From an uncultured Duncaniella sp. (lineage in GTDB: Bacteria > Bacteroidota > Bacteroidia > Bacteroidales > Muribaculaceae), in assembly GCA_910586305.1 (NCBI GenBank), contig CAJUGS010000013.1, forward strand, positions 1 through 64,000: 64,000 nucleotides of DNA, in the 5' to 3' direction. Below the pieces are notes generated by a model. That model was not told the DNA's origin and searched no databases. It saw only the letters and a program-made list of their open reading frames with translations. A program made the translations under genes and the position numbers. This document shows, piece after piece, positions 15,776 to 25,300 of this stretch; the stretch's first letter is position 1, and each line of letters starts with the position of its first letter.

Positions 15776-18093
15776 TTTATTTCTGCATTAGTGGAAATTG
15801 TCGTAAACGATGAACGACCGCCATTGCGTTCATAGTCGCCCCAAGAAAATATGCCGTTCTCGCCGTAACGACCGGCCCAAAACCAGTCATCGTAGACACA
15901 TATCACAGAGGCCTCTCCACCGACAGATGCAGACATAACGTCTCCACCCGAGGCATAACTGATTTCAACTGCGCCGGATGCGGTCCAGTATGGGGTCGAT
16001 TCGTCAAAAATTTTGGGTAAAAGTTCATAAGCTGAAAGAGCAGCAATAATCTCCACTTCACCTTGTGTAGGCAACCGCCATCGTCCGGCTGCACGGACTC
16101 CCTCCTGATAGGACGCACACCTCCGTTGTGCCTGCTCATAACTGAGCGCTCCCGTGTTCCTGCAAGTCGACGAGACAGCAAAACGCGGAGCAACAAGGCG
16201 ACTATAAGATTCAGACCGCAATGTCGGATAATAATGTGTGAGATATCGTTTTTTCCCGGTTTCCGAATCAACCGCATCAATACTCCAGTTACCAGATTTC
16301 GCCGATTCCTCTGTCTCCAAGTTATCAACTGACATACTTCTTGGATCACCAATTGCAATATTCTGACAAAATGATGGTGTCTTTGAAACACAAAACGTAT
16401 AGACTGTTCCTTCAGCAGACGGAATAAGAGTGCCAAGATACAAACCACTGCCTTCTTTCAAGGCTCTTTCAGCCACGTATCCCTTCCCTGATTGCAACGT
16501 ATTAGAATAAGTCTCCATACCATTGACAAATACCGATGGTGCAGAATCAAATTCAACACCGGCATAAAGCGCTGGAAACTGATCTATTACAATCTTTATT
16601 GCATATGTCGGATTGTCAATCTGTCTGAGATGAAGAATAAAACGATACGGGCTTAACTGTGGTTTTGATGCTATCGATTGCAGTTTAGCTCTGTTGGTAC
16701 CTACGAAATCAAGCGCGATCATTTCTCGCCGAAAAATCAAAGACTCAGATTCAATATCGGCTGTCACTCCCATAATATGTCCGACTTCAGGGTTATAATC
16801 CTCCGCATACACAATCAACGAGTTGTCAAAATCGGTAATTGACACGCTTTTCTTTGTATCAAACAGACAGGTGGCAAAAAGGTCGTCCCATTCAACATCC
16901 ACCCTATATATTTCTAAAGGATGCGATGAGTAGAGAGGAATTGTCAGTTCCTTATCACCATAAACCGAATATAAGTATCCTTTGTGGTTCGCATCAAACT
17001 GACCCGGTTCACCTTTGAGATAATGATAAACATTGACTATATCCACAGTCTTTTTATTCCACGGCAAATCATAGTACAATTCAGCAGACAATTCTATTGG
17101 ATTCTCTCTATCCAAACTACCTGGCGCTGACAGGCCGACACGCATCTCATACGATCTATTTCGTCCAATTCCATCTGCCACAGCAGCCAACGGCACACTG
17201 TAATATGTAGCGACGGACTTGTCTGAAGAATCGAGAAACCATGAAGCCCTAAGCAAGATACAAGACGGTTTTTCACCTACATATTTCCCTGGATAAGAGT
17301 AAAGCGGGGTCTCGAAAACGTATTCTCCCGAAACCCCGGAGGGAAGAATGGCAACACCTTGCATATCTACAATATCTTGGGAATAAAAGTCTGTATTTGC
17401 CGGATTAAGGTCAAGAGAGCATTGATCTACACCGGATATCATCCATCCTCTCAATCCTTCGGAATCAAAACCGACAGCCGAGTCAGGAATGTGAACACTG
17501 AGTACGAAACGGGAAGCAAGTCTCTCAAGAGCAACATTGCCGGTAATCTTAGAGGACGAATAAGACAATTCTGTCAGTGCATCCATCAGAAAATGATCAT
17601 TACCACCGTCTTTGAACGAACTTTTTGAGATTATACTTTTCAACCGCGCCACAGTAGGATGATCTTCCTTGAGAATGGCAGACTGCGATTCATCACAGAT
17701 AGTCTTCACGGTATTGGCAACGGCATAGACCATACAGGAAGACTCACCTCCACCAAACAGTGCCGTTTTGACATCCATCGGAAGTGCAAAGGACAGCTTC
17801 ACAGTCCCGTTAAAACTACTTTCCAAAGGCAAAATATAACGCCAAAGACACTGCGAATGAGCCTCGTCAAAATCAAGTGCTGAAAAGAAATAGAGGGTCA
17901 AATCATCTACTTGAAACTCGGTTTCCACACCATCATATGAACGTGAGGATGTCTCAAGCAAAGGAATGCTTATGTTGATTGAGACATCCTCTTCAGAGGA
18001 TAGTTGCAAAACTTCTGAATCGGAACAGGAACTCACAGCAATCACCGATAATGACAGCAAAATGCAAAGGAGTATTGAACTGGTGCTTTTCAT
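15772..18093 (-). CDS. Fimbrillin-like lipoprotein with C-terminal WRLPT domain
   Basis: 773 residues, lipoprotein signal ending at Cys23 (AVSSCSDS). The N-terminal part has the fimbrillin pattern (VSINISIPLLE; DDLTLYFFSALD). The last 150 residues carry a motif typical of the fimbrial tip or DUF1566/FGE-type fold: RNTGALSYEQAQRRCASY, GRWRLPTQGEVEII, PYWTASGAV. Such a domain may bind ligand at a fimbrial tip (inference). It overlaps the downstream gene by 4 nt and starts 5 nt after the upstream stop, so it is co-translated with its neighbours. Confidence 0.8.
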   Translation of the reverse strand: MKSTSSILLCILLSLSVIAVSSCSDSEVLQLSSEEDVSINISIPLLETSSRSYDGVETEFQVDDLTLYFFSALDFDEAHSQCLWRYILPLESSFNGTVKLSFALPMDVKTALFGGGESSCMVYAVANTVKTICDESQSAILKEDHPTVARLKSIISKSSFKDGGNDHFLMDALTELSYSSSKITGNVALERLASRFVLSVHIPDSAVGFDSEGLRGWMISGVDQCSLDLNPANTDFYSQDIVDMQGVAILPSGVSGEYVFETPLYSYPGKYVGEKPSCILLRASWFLDSSDKSVATYYSVPLAAVADGIGRNRSYEMRVGLSAPGSLDRENPIELSAELYYDLPWNKKTVDIVNVYHYLKGEPGQFDANHKGYLYSVYGDKELTIPLYSSHPLEIYRVDVEWDDLFATCLFDTKKSVSITDFDNSLIVYAEDYNPEVGHIMGVTADIESESLIFRREMIALDFVGTNRAKLQSIASKPQLSPYRFILHLRQIDNPTYAIKIVIDQFPALYAGVEFDSAPSVFVNGMETYSNTLQSGKGYVAERALKEGSGLYLGTLIPSAEGTVYTFCVSKTPSFCQNIAIGDPRSMSVDNLETEESAKSGNWSIDAVDSETGKKRYLTHYYPTLRSESYSRLVAPRFAVSSTCRNTGALSYEQAQRRCASYQEGVRAAGRWRLPTQGEVEIIAALSAYELLPKIFDESTPYWTASGAVEISYASGGDVMSASVGGEASVICVYDDWFWAGRYGENGIFSWGDYERNGGRSSFTTISTNAEIK

Positions 18094-18098
18094 AATTT

Positions 18099-19658
18099 CT
18101 ACTGTGGTGAATTCATAGAGTGACGTATAAGTGTTATTCGGGTATTGCCGGCATCGTCAAGTGGAGCAAGAACCACCCTGCCGCAAGCATCACGCACTTC
18201 AATGGAAAGCTCGGCATAACAGTCGGCTGCAGGGACCATACCCTTGCATCTGATTGTAAATAACGATTTCACCCCAGCAACTCCACGGGCTACAGATGAA
18301 GAGTAATCTCCAGACAGAAATTCAAATACATTTACACCATTAGTTCCCGGAGTGAGACGGGCACACCACGCGGACGGGAGTGGAGCCGCTATCTCAAATT
18401 CAGCATTGACCATACCATTACCATCATCATATATATGAACGGTCGTAGGATGTACAGCATCTCCATCGGTCACTCTGATAGAGGTTCCCTCGGAATCTGA
18501 CCGCCACGCTATATATTCTGCCATCTCCACACCACTGCCGACAGTAATCTCTGAAAAATCAGTTTCCCACGGTTTTACTTCTGTCTCGATTCCTGCAGTC
18601 GCTCCAATAGATGTGACATCAACGGTGTAAAAATGGTTTCGTATCAACTCATCAGTTCCAAAGGCATCGGCCTCAGCCAGTCGGTATTCAAACAACTCCT
18701 CTTTGCCACCGGGCGAACGGACCGCCCAGACTTTGAGCAGTGCCTTTTCAAGTTTACTCTCCGGCAAATATGCCCTATATCCAGAGTGCTCTTTCACAAA
18801 CCTCTTACTGTCCTCAGCAGTATCAGCAAAAATACGAGCAGACGTGATTATACCATCATTGGAATAATCATTGTCAAAAACATTGTCAAATCGTAAGTAA
18901 CCGCTACGGTTCCAGCCAGTAATCTCCACTCCTGTTATTTCAGGATAATGTTTTCCGTCATGACCAAGATATTTGTTAGTTATCGCATCGCGCACCTCTA
19001 TCTTGCATACCGACCTAATCATCCAGATAACATCCACCGAAAGCGGATGCACAGCGTCCGTTGAAAGTATTTCACTTCTCTTTACCGACATCTCCCCCAC
19101 TCCGAACATCGGCACACCTCGATTTACAGACGGATAATAACTTGGCGACAACGAAAAAACAGGGTCCAGACCGCTATAGTATCCACCGATTCCTATAACA
19201 GGGTAACTTCCGCCTGCTGATTCGAGATTGGCGAAAACAACGATCTTAAAACCCACCATTCCGTTGCCTACATCTGTAAATCTGTCAAGTGCCTCTATTC
19301 CCAAAGTTGCAGTAAAAGCACATAGGCCGGTATTGTCTTCCGTCATGAAAGATAGTTCGGAATCAGACAACTCCATGATTAATCTATCCAACTTGTCAAA
19401 AACATACATTCTCACATCAGTCGGAAGAATCACACTCTCGGCCAGAGAAGCATCGGATTGTTCCCATTTACCCAAAGCCCTATCATGGGGTGACAGACCC
19501 GTATCCATGACAAAACGCATGAATATTTCTCGGTCGTCATCAGACTTCGACGGCCCATCCACACTGCCTTCACCACAGGAGAACAACAGAACAGGCAACG
19601 CAACAAGAAGAGACAGGAGCGTGTAAACACGGCCATTGGGAAAAACTGTTTTTACCAT
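18099..19658 (-). CDS. Fimbrillin-like accessory lipoprotein
   Basis: 519 residues from the ATG at 19658, which overlaps the upstream stop codon by a few nt; a start at 19688 is possible but overlaps by 37 nt. The lipoprotein signal ends at Cys28 (LLFSCGEG). The early segment EIFMRFVMDTG and RMYVFDKLDRLIMELS fit the first domain of Mfa/Fim-type minor subunits. Later parts are beta-rich with SVEV.DACGRVV. It is predicted to be part of the short fimbria or its tip complex. It is in the middle of the operon, after the Mfa2-like anchor, the position where Bacteroidales loci usually carry accessory subunits. Confidence 0.78.
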   Translation of the reverse strand: MVKTVFPNGRVYTLLSLLVALPVLLFSCGEGSVDGPSKSDDDREIFMRFVMDTGLSPHDRALGKWEQSDASLAESVILPTDVRMYVFDKLDRLIMELSDSELSFMTEDNTGLCAFTATLGIEALDRFTDVGNGMVGFKIVVFANLESAGGSYPVIGIGGYYSGLDPVFSLSPSYYPSVNRGVPMFGVGEMSVKRSEILSTDAVHPLSVDVIWMIRSVCKIEVRDAITNKYLGHDGKHYPEITGVEITGWNRSGYLRFDNVFDNDYSNDGIITSARIFADTAEDSKRFVKEHSGYRAYLPESKLEKALLKVWAVRSPGGKEELFEYRLAEADAFGTDELIRNHFYTVDVTSIGATAGIETEVKPWETDFSEITVGSGVEMAEYIAWRSDSEGTSIRVTDGDAVHPTTVHIYDDGNGMVNAEFEIAAPLPSAWCARLTPGTNGVNVFEFLSGDYSSSVARGVAGVKSLFTIRCKGMVPAADCYAELSIEVRDACGRVVLAPLDDAGNTRITLIRHSMNSPQ

Positions 19659-20665
19659 TCTATGAACTGCACGGGCACGGTGGCCCACTTGTTAATGTAT
19701 ATTTCAGCCGCTGAGTTCCAGCTGTTATCGGCAGTCAGCATTAGGGATATTTCACAAGTATCCATGCGGTCAAGATACTCCTGGGGAGACATTGATGAAT
19801 AGAATTTGTGACGATACAAAAGGATGTTTTCTTCCAACGGAAGAGAAGCGATACAAACACCATCGGATGTGCGAAACACCTCAAGAGAACTACGTGCATC
19901 TGCCATGAGACGCCCGACAGACAATTCCGAGCTATGTACGCATGGAGATATCACAGAGGCATCTGCGGTGGTAATGTCCTTATAGCTTTCAATCACGTTC
20001 ACCGCCCATGGAGAATAGACCACTCTTCCGCTAACACTGTTGTCAGCCTCCATCAAAGCATTCTCTGATGTGATTCTAACTGAAAAATCCTCCTTCCGAA
20101 GTGGAGCTCCGTCAACTCTGACGAGATTGACATTAACGATATTAGTGTTTTTAACAAGATCAATCTCCACTACATGAAGCTCGGTTGAACCACTCAGATT
20201 GTTGTCGGCAAGTGTTACGCAAGCACGTCCATGAAATATCGGATTAAGAAACGAATCACTCTCGTCACCCGATGCTATCCTCACTCTAAGATCTTCTATA
20301 GAGTGAGGTGTTTCCGGAAGGCCAGCAAACGAATCATTTCCAATCAGACCGCCCCACACCACCACATCATAGGTGCCAGGCCGAAGATTGAGATTCATCA
20401 TATATCCGTCTGTTTCAAGTGGTTTTCCTGATGCAGTCCCGGCAAATGCGAGTTGTCCGCTCCCGCTATCGAAAGCATATAGCATGACACTCGACACTTG
20501 CCGAGGAAAAGCATCAGCATCAAGGAGATTCATCGTGTATCGGAAAGAGGAGACATAACGATTTGGACACGCATCAAGATGGTCGGTGATACACGATGCC
20601 GTAAGCCACAGCAAGACCATCATCGGCAGATTGAAGCGATACAGTATTGCGCGATTGAATCTCAT
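19652..20665 (-). CDS. FimB/Mfa2-family fimbrial anchor
   Basis: 337 residues with a lipoprotein signal (Cys25 in WLTASCITD). The pattern after the lipobox, with a Cys soon after (HLDACPNR), YTMNLLDADAF, VMLYAFDSGSGQ and GTYDVVVWGG, is that of the FimB/Mfa2 anchor family, which terminates and anchors the fimbria in the outer membrane. The end KWATVPVQFIEW resembles the end of the Mfa1-like protein upstream. It lies 39 nt downstream of the stalk gene, the usual order. There is a slight overlap with the next gene. Confidence 0.87.
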   Translation of the reverse strand: MRFNRAILYRFNLPMMVLLWLTASCITDHLDACPNRYVSSFRYTMNLLDADAFPRQVSSVMLYAFDSGSGQLAFAGTASGKPLETDGYMMNLNLRPGTYDVVVWGGLIGNDSFAGLPETPHSIEDLRVRIASGDESDSFLNPIFHGRACVTLADNNLSGSTELHVVEIDLVKNTNIVNVNLVRVDGAPLRKEDFSVRITSENALMEADNSVSGRVVYSPWAVNVIESYKDITTADASVISPCVHSSELSVGRLMADARSSLEVFRTSDGVCIASLPLEENILLYRHKFYSSMSPQEYLDRMDTCEISLMLTADNSWNSAAEIYINKWATVPVQFIEW

Positions 20666-20704
20666 TGATATAGGAACTGTACAATGTTGATTTGCCTTTC
20701 GTAA

Positions 20705-22693
20705 TTACCACTCTATAGTCTGTGATGGGACAATAGCCCACTTTTGGACACGAACGGAGAAACTCATGTCATACGTAACATTTTCCGATGGTGTCAATAT
20801 CGGAGTATCATAATCACGTATACCTATGCCAAGTCCGGAGATTCCCTTTACTAAAATGGAATAAGTATGATTTCTAACAACTCCGAAATCGCCAGCTTCC
20901 ATTTCACTCCAGTTCCATTGGTCCTGAGGCTTGTTCCTATTGCCGTTTTCATCCCTCTGCCATCCAAGATGCTGGATAGGCGCAGAAAAGAAGGCACGAC
21001 CTTGAGTGAAAGCCGAAGCTCCGCCAAGACTCTCAAAGAGCAGACGGTTGGCACGTGCTATTGCATCGGCAGAGTTAAGCTTTATGTCAGTCTTCGGATT
21101 CTCCGGATCATGGAAATATAGAGCAGGATTATTAGTATTGTTATGCTGAAGAGTCACTATACGGCTTGCTATCCTAAGATTGCTGCGCGAATCCTTCACA
21201 GGATGTTCTATCGAAAACTCATTGCGTGCATTTTCATATTCCGTCAGATCATACACAGCCTTACCATTCTCGTCCTTGAAATAAACAACCTTCTGGTTTT
21301 TAAGCATTCTGTCGAGAAGCGACGGCACGCCATCTATAGGTGTACCTCCCTTGTCTGTCTCGGCAGAATAAACTACCATCCTCTCATCCTTTCCATTACC
21401 GGAAGTGCCGTAAGTATAGAACGTTGGCGAACCTTCGCCTGTGCTGACAGTCTGGCCGCCAACAATTACATCATAGTGGCCCACAACAATCACCGAAGGT
21501 ATTGCAGCAAGACGGTTGTACTGGTCGGGCATACCTTCACCAGTGATGACATCCTTTCCGACAGTAGCCTCAGAGAAATAGCCCGAGTGTCCAATAGCTA
21601 TCTTACTTCCATTCTCCTGACTGAAAAAACTGTACGTTTGATAATATGTATCAAACGGATAGGATGCAATCTCCTTCGACGGATCATATTTCCCCTTGAT
21701 GTTATCAAGAATATCATCGGCAACCCTTGGATAGTTTTTCGAAAAATACCCGGGAGTTCTTGACCAATGACTGCGAAATCCGGCCTCATCATTCCAATTC
21801 CAGGAGAGTCCGGCCGAAAGTTCTGAAAAAGATTCAAAACCTACAGGATAGCCATCATCACCTTTGACACCATAAGACTTCAAGAAATAGAAATTCTTTT
21901 CAAAGTTGTTGAACGCCCAACCTTCGGGTACGAAGCGCAAAGTGACTCCACCTGTCACATAGTCTGTAACAGGTATAACATCCTTATGATCGACACCACT
22001 TAGAGTGATTTTGGACGCATAACGCTCCACGTAGCAATCCACAGTGATGCTCCTAAGAGCCTCTTTCTCCTCCTCTGAAGCACCGTCTTTTCCTGCAGCC
22101 ACAATAATTGCATCCATCTCCGACTTAGTCTTAAGGACCTTTGAGTCGAATGGGGTGGCCACAATGAGAGTCTGACCGGTATTATTCACTTTATCACTTC
22201 CGTAATAGACGGAATTGCTCATACCGAATCCTTTCTCCTCCACAGAACTAAGCAGCTGTGCCTGCACCTCGTCAAGACTCCGGTTCCGATGTTGTGACGG
22301 ATTGATGGCATTGACAGCCACAACAACGTAGCTGGGTATTGTGGCTCCCTGCACAAGTTCGACAGGAACCACTGATGTCATGATTTTCTCAACACCTGAA
22401 ATCGCCCCTGCATCTTTTCCATTTACCGGATCATCTACATGGATGTGGCTTACATACTTCCTTCCTGCATCATAGAAATAGAAGTCAAGCGTATTCACAG
22501 CACTTTCAGCTACCGTGCCACTTTCATAGCCAATACGGCTTACGTTTTCGCTGTTACTTGCTATCGAGATACGCAGATAGCGTGTTTCATCGTTTTTTGC
22601 GGTCGGGAGGCCGGGGATGTCCTTTTCATCCGAACATCCTGTAAAAGCTACAATGGCAAACATCCCTATGGAAAGTTTCCAGAATGAGTTCAT
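20705..22693 (-). CDS. Mfa1-family major fimbrial subunit
   Basis: 662 residues, lipoprotein signal ending at Cys20 (AFTGCSDE). It matches the Mfa1 type: an early strand YLRISIASNS, LDFYFYDAGRKYVSHI, VVVAVNAINPS, and a C-terminal block YSILVKGISGLGIGI then a final strand VRVQKWAIVPSQTIEW. In Porphyromonas such precursors are lipidated, cleaved by an Arg-specific protease and polymerised by donor-strand exchange; the final strand here would be the donor (inference). It lies between the DUF3575 gene (3 nt) and the Mfa2-like gene. Confidence 0.87.
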   Translation of the reverse strand: MNSFWKLSIGMFAIVAFTGCSDEKDIPGLPTAKNDETRYLRISIASNSENVSRIGYESGTVAESAVNTLDFYFYDAGRKYVSHIHVDDPVNGKDAGAISGVEKIMTSVVPVELVQGATIPSYVVVAVNAINPSQHRNRSLDEVQAQLLSSVEEKGFGMSNSVYYGSDKVNNTGQTLIVATPFDSKVLKTKSEMDAIIVAAGKDGASEEEKEALRSITVDCYVERYASKITLSGVDHKDVIPVTDYVTGGVTLRFVPEGWAFNNFEKNFYFLKSYGVKGDDGYPVGFESFSELSAGLSWNWNDEAGFRSHWSRTPGYFSKNYPRVADDILDNIKGKYDPSKEIASYPFDTYYQTYSFFSQENGSKIAIGHSGYFSEATVGKDVITGEGMPDQYNRLAAIPSVIVVGHYDVIVGGQTVSTGEGSPTFYTYGTSGNGKDERMVVYSAETDKGGTPIDGVPSLLDRMLKNQKVVYFKDENGKAVYDLTEYENARNEFSIEHPVKDSRSNLRIASRIVTLQHNNTNNPALYFHDPENPKTDIKLNSADAIARANRLLFESLGGASAFTQGRAFFSAPIQHLGWQRDENGNRNKPQDQWNWSEMEAGDFGVVRNHTYSILVKGISGLGIGIRDYDTPILTPSENVTYDMSFSVRVQKWAIVPSQTIEW

Positions 22694-22696
22694 TTT

Positions 22697-24118
22697 TTAG
22701 TGTTTATTATTTGTGTTTTTTAAGTTGATTGTGCGATATTCCTTTATCTGACGGAGCGCGTTCTCTGACTGACACACCCCGCCGGCAACAGCTTTTTCAA
22801 GGATCGTCTCAGCCTCCGTATAGTTCCCGCAAAGGGCTTCTACAATTCCAAGTGCATATGTAGCTTCGGGAGATTCCGGCAGTCTGTCAAGCAGCTCCCT
22901 TGCCTTGTCGTAATCACCAGCGGAAATTGCAAGATTGACATCGTGGAGAGCGGCCTTTTCTTCATTTTTATAGTAATGGACGTACTCAACCTTATAATCG
23001 GTATGACGTAGCAGAGGATAGAATTCATCTCTAATCACAGTGTAGTCATCAGGATATTCACGACTTATTCGCCGGTCTTTTTCGTCGGGTGTAAGCGAAG
23101 ACTCTATGATACGCTGTATCTCATCTTTATGTGGAAGCGACGAGGATTCAACAAGCACACCGAGTCCGGCCCAATCTTCCGGCTCATGATTTGAATCAAC
23201 ACACCGGAACACGATCGAGTATGAATCAGCAATATAATCCCTAAGTGCCGCAACACGTTCACGCGCAAGACGTTCATTGATATCATAAGGCCCCTCCGGT
23301 GAAGCATATCCCTTCATCCACATTCCGGTTATCTCACAATTATCCATTGCTTTGATCGAATCAATCGTCGATACTATACGTGCGATCTGTGCTTCATTAT
23401 CAAGATAGGAGGGATCAACAGTTGTTTCCGAGCGAGCGAATTTCACATCGGCCGAACCGAACAATTTCATCCTGCGCATTCCGGTTTCAGGAGCCTCGAC
23501 AATAATAAATTTAAAATTTGGTGGTTGCACAGAACTATCATCTGATCGCAGTCTGGGCACATACGTTTTTTTCTTTTCCTCGTCACCAAGATATACAACC
23601 ATATTAAACGCTGCCTTGGTAGGGCCAACATAGTTTTTTGACCGTGTGGCAATCGAAGAACCGCAAGACGAGCATGGATATTTATCATATATATACCTGG
23701 CATATCCTACTGCCAGTTCAACTTCCATCCCAAATCTGCGGGTAATCCGCCACATATAACCAAGTCCGACTCCAACACCTGTTGCAAAGCCTTGACGACG
23801 ATATTGGTCAAAGGAATAATTAAACTGACCTCCAAACAAATGTCCGGACAGGAACAAACCCTCATAAGTCTTTTTATTCCAACGCCTTACTTCGGGTTGT
23901 AGCATCCAGTGTTTCCACATTCGAGAATGGGAAAAAGCAAACGGATTGTAATTGCCCGAAATATCTACCGACCATGAATCAGCTATCCCAAGTTCAAAAC
24001 CGATGTTTGGACTTAGAAAAGCATCGTAGATTAGATTGGTCTTCAGAGCCACCGTTTCAGCGGTATAAGACTTAAGACCACTTAATATCAAAAGTATGAA
24101 TATAAAAAATCTTTTCAT
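22697..24118 (-). CDS. DUF3575/OmpA-like outer-membrane protein of the fimbrial operon
   Basis: 473 residues. A signal peptide (MKRFFIFILLILSGLKSYTA) precedes a DUF3575-type barrel (ETVALKTNLIYDAFLSPNIG; VRRWNKKTYEGLFLSGHLFG). Residues about 230-290 resemble an OmpA-like domain (MWMKGYASPEGPYDINERLA). The C-terminal part is TPR-like helical (AISAGDYDKARELLDRLPES). DUF3575 proteins commonly precede Bacteroidales fimbrial genes. A role in anchoring or assembling the fimbria in the outer membrane is likely but not proven. It is the first gene of the operon; its leader is about 300 nt. Confidence 0.85.
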   Translation of the reverse strand: MKRFFIFILLILSGLKSYTAETVALKTNLIYDAFLSPNIGFELGIADSWSVDISGNYNPFAFSHSRMWKHWMLQPEVRRWNKKTYEGLFLSGHLFGGQFNYSFDQYRRQGFATGVGVGLGYMWRITRRFGMEVELAVGYARYIYDKYPCSSCGSSIATRSKNYVGPTKAAFNMVVYLGDEEKKKTYVPRLRSDDSSVQPPNFKFIIVEAPETGMRRMKLFGSADVKFARSETTVDPSYLDNEAQIARIVSTIDSIKAMDNCEITGMWMKGYASPEGPYDINERLARERVAALRDYIADSYSIVFRCVDSNHEPEDWAGLGVLVESSSLPHKDEIQRIIESSLTPDEKDRRISREYPDDYTVIRDEFYPLLRHTDYKVEYVHYYKNEEKAALHDVNLAISAGDYDKARELLDRLPESPEATYALGIVEALCGNYTEAETILEKAVAGGVCQSENALRQIKEYRTINLKNTNNKH

Positions 24119-24416
24119 GATCAGACATGATAGAACAGTGCAATTAACGAGTCTATGGATAGGTATGGACTGAGGGATTCCGATTCTTAGGAATCAGAAC
24201 AATCGAATTTTACTGTATGGATAGGAATGTCCTCGTTTGGACTTGAGAGAACTCCTTACACTTATCTTGTGATATTACAAAATAAGACTAATACAAGTCA
24301 GGAGTGGGGATTGGTTTGCAGAGTTTGTCAAAAAAACCGGCTAAATGCATATTTGCCGAGAGAATTGATGACGAATATATTGTCGAAACTTATAACAGTT
24401 TCTGAGAATTACTTTA
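24119..24416 (-). promoter_or_regulatory. Long 5' leader of the fimbrial operon
   Basis: About 300 nt lie between the predicted transcription start (about 24416) and the first start codon. It contains a 7-bp hairpin (GGATTCC/AGGAATC near 24177-24198) and the word tatggatagg twice (near 24154 and 24217). No gene is seen. A leader of this length can carry post-transcriptional control. Confidence 0.4.
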
Positions 24417-24422
24417 TGACGG

Positions 24423-24454
24423 CAAATATAATTTAATTTTTTAAAATAAACAAT
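24423..24454 (-). promoter_or_regulatory. Fimbrial operon promoter
   Basis: Minus strand: ATTG (24451-24454), 20 nt, TATATTTG (24423-24430). It lies less than 60 bp from the left outer repeat of the phage-derived element. Confidence 0.6.
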
Positions 24455-24510
24455 TTTTTGGTAATTTTTTTAATACAATCCTGTTTATTTACAGAAAAAG
24501 ATATAATCCG

Positions 24511-24525
24511 CAAAACGAAACGTTC
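24511..24525 (+). repeat. Left outer inverted repeat of the element
   Basis: CAAAACGAAACGTTC; matches the inverted copy at 28861-28875 in 13 of 15 positions. A direct second copy (14-base core identical) lies at 24700-24714. Confidence 0.6.
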
Positions 24526-24795
24526 AAAATTAGAAAAGTTTACACACGTTAATTGTCTAACGATTTCGGGGTAATATTTTTTTGTATGTCAATACGTTAT
24601 GCCCCATTTGTTGTGTAAAGCTTTCCGAACGGAACGAGATGACCGCCAACAAAACAGACTACTGAAAATCAACAAGTTACAAATTTTAAAAGTGTTAAAT
24701 AAAACGAAACGTTCTGTTAAAATGTGTTTAATACAGCGTTTTTAGTGACTTGTTCCAAATGGAAAAGTTCCCTTTTTGACCAATTCTAAACCGAT

Positions 24796-24917
24796 AAAAA
24801 GACGGGGGGCAGCCCCAAAAGGACTGCCCCCCGCTTGCTACGAATCGGTAGTCATTAGCTACGGAATCGTAAATTTGCCACACGGCTTGAAGTTATCGCG
24901 CCCTTTCGGTGGTCTTA
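24796..24917 (-). ncRNA. Candidate 120-nt small RNA in the phage element
   Basis: A consensus promoter (24923-24953, minus strand) predicts a start near 24917. The transcript ends at a strong terminator (24803-24833 stem, five U at 24796-24800). No reading frame of use lies inside. It contains two related words around CTACCGATTCGTAG and CGATTCCGTAGC that can form small hairpins. This is a freestanding transcription unit of about 120 nt, downstream of the leftward phage genes. The regulatory target is unknown. Confidence 0.6.
24803..24833 (-). terminator. Terminator of the candidate small RNA
   Basis: A 10-bp GC stem (24803-24812 with 24824-24833), then five U on the minus strand (24796-24800). 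Confidence 0.85.
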
Positions 24918-24922
24918 CGTTG

Positions 24923-24953
24923 CAAAGGTAATAAAACTTTCAATCCTATCAAA
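24923..24953 (-). promoter_or_regulatory. Promoter of the candidate small RNA
   Basis: Minus strand: TTTG (24950-24953), 19 nt, TACCTTTG (24923-24930), a full consensus match. Confidence 0.7.
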
Positions 24954-24955
24954 TA

Positions 24956-24991
24956 GACGGCGTGAGGGTTATTATACTTCCTCACGCCGTC
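24956..24991. other. 12-bp perfect inverted repeat
   Basis: GACGGCGTGAGG (24956-24967) pairs with CCTCACGCCGTC (24980-24991) across 12 nt. It is a likely end for the leftward phage transcript, though without a U run. It sits 2 bp from the small RNA's -33 box, so it could also act as an operator. Confidence 0.6.
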
Positions 24992-25076
24992 AATCCGCAA
25001 ATAGGCTCAAAACAAAAGCACTCCGGGCGACTCTTAGGACTCAAACGCCAGCTCGCCATTCCCGGGTGCTTGTATA

Positions 25077-25262
25077 TCATATAAACGCACTGCGTTTCAA
25101 ATAATTGTATAACGTTCGCTCCGCTATGCCGAATTGAGGATATATGTAACGCCGCCAAATGTCGCGGTTGCTTATGCCGCTTTTTACGTGTCGGTCATAT
25201 ATCTTATTCACCGCTTTTACTCTCGCGGCATAGGAATTGCCTTTGGGAATGGTTTTCGGCAT
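25077..25262 (-). CDS. Small phage HTH protein
   Basis: A 61-residue basic protein. The segment VKSGISNRDIWRRYIYPQFG followed by IAERTLYNYL looks like a helix-turn-helix of the type seen in small terminase subunits or phage regulators of Bacteroidetes. It is the third gene of the leftward phage operon (38 nt after the capsid gene). At this length only the DNA-binding helix region is present, so it may be a regulator or a reduced small terminase. The assignment is tentative. Confidence 0.6.
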   Translation of the reverse strand: MPKTIPKGNSYAARVKAVNKIYDRHVKSGISNRDIWRRYIYPQFGIAERTLYNYLKRSAFI

Positions 25263-25300
25263 AGTAGAGCAATGGTCTTATTTGATTGGCATTATTGCGT

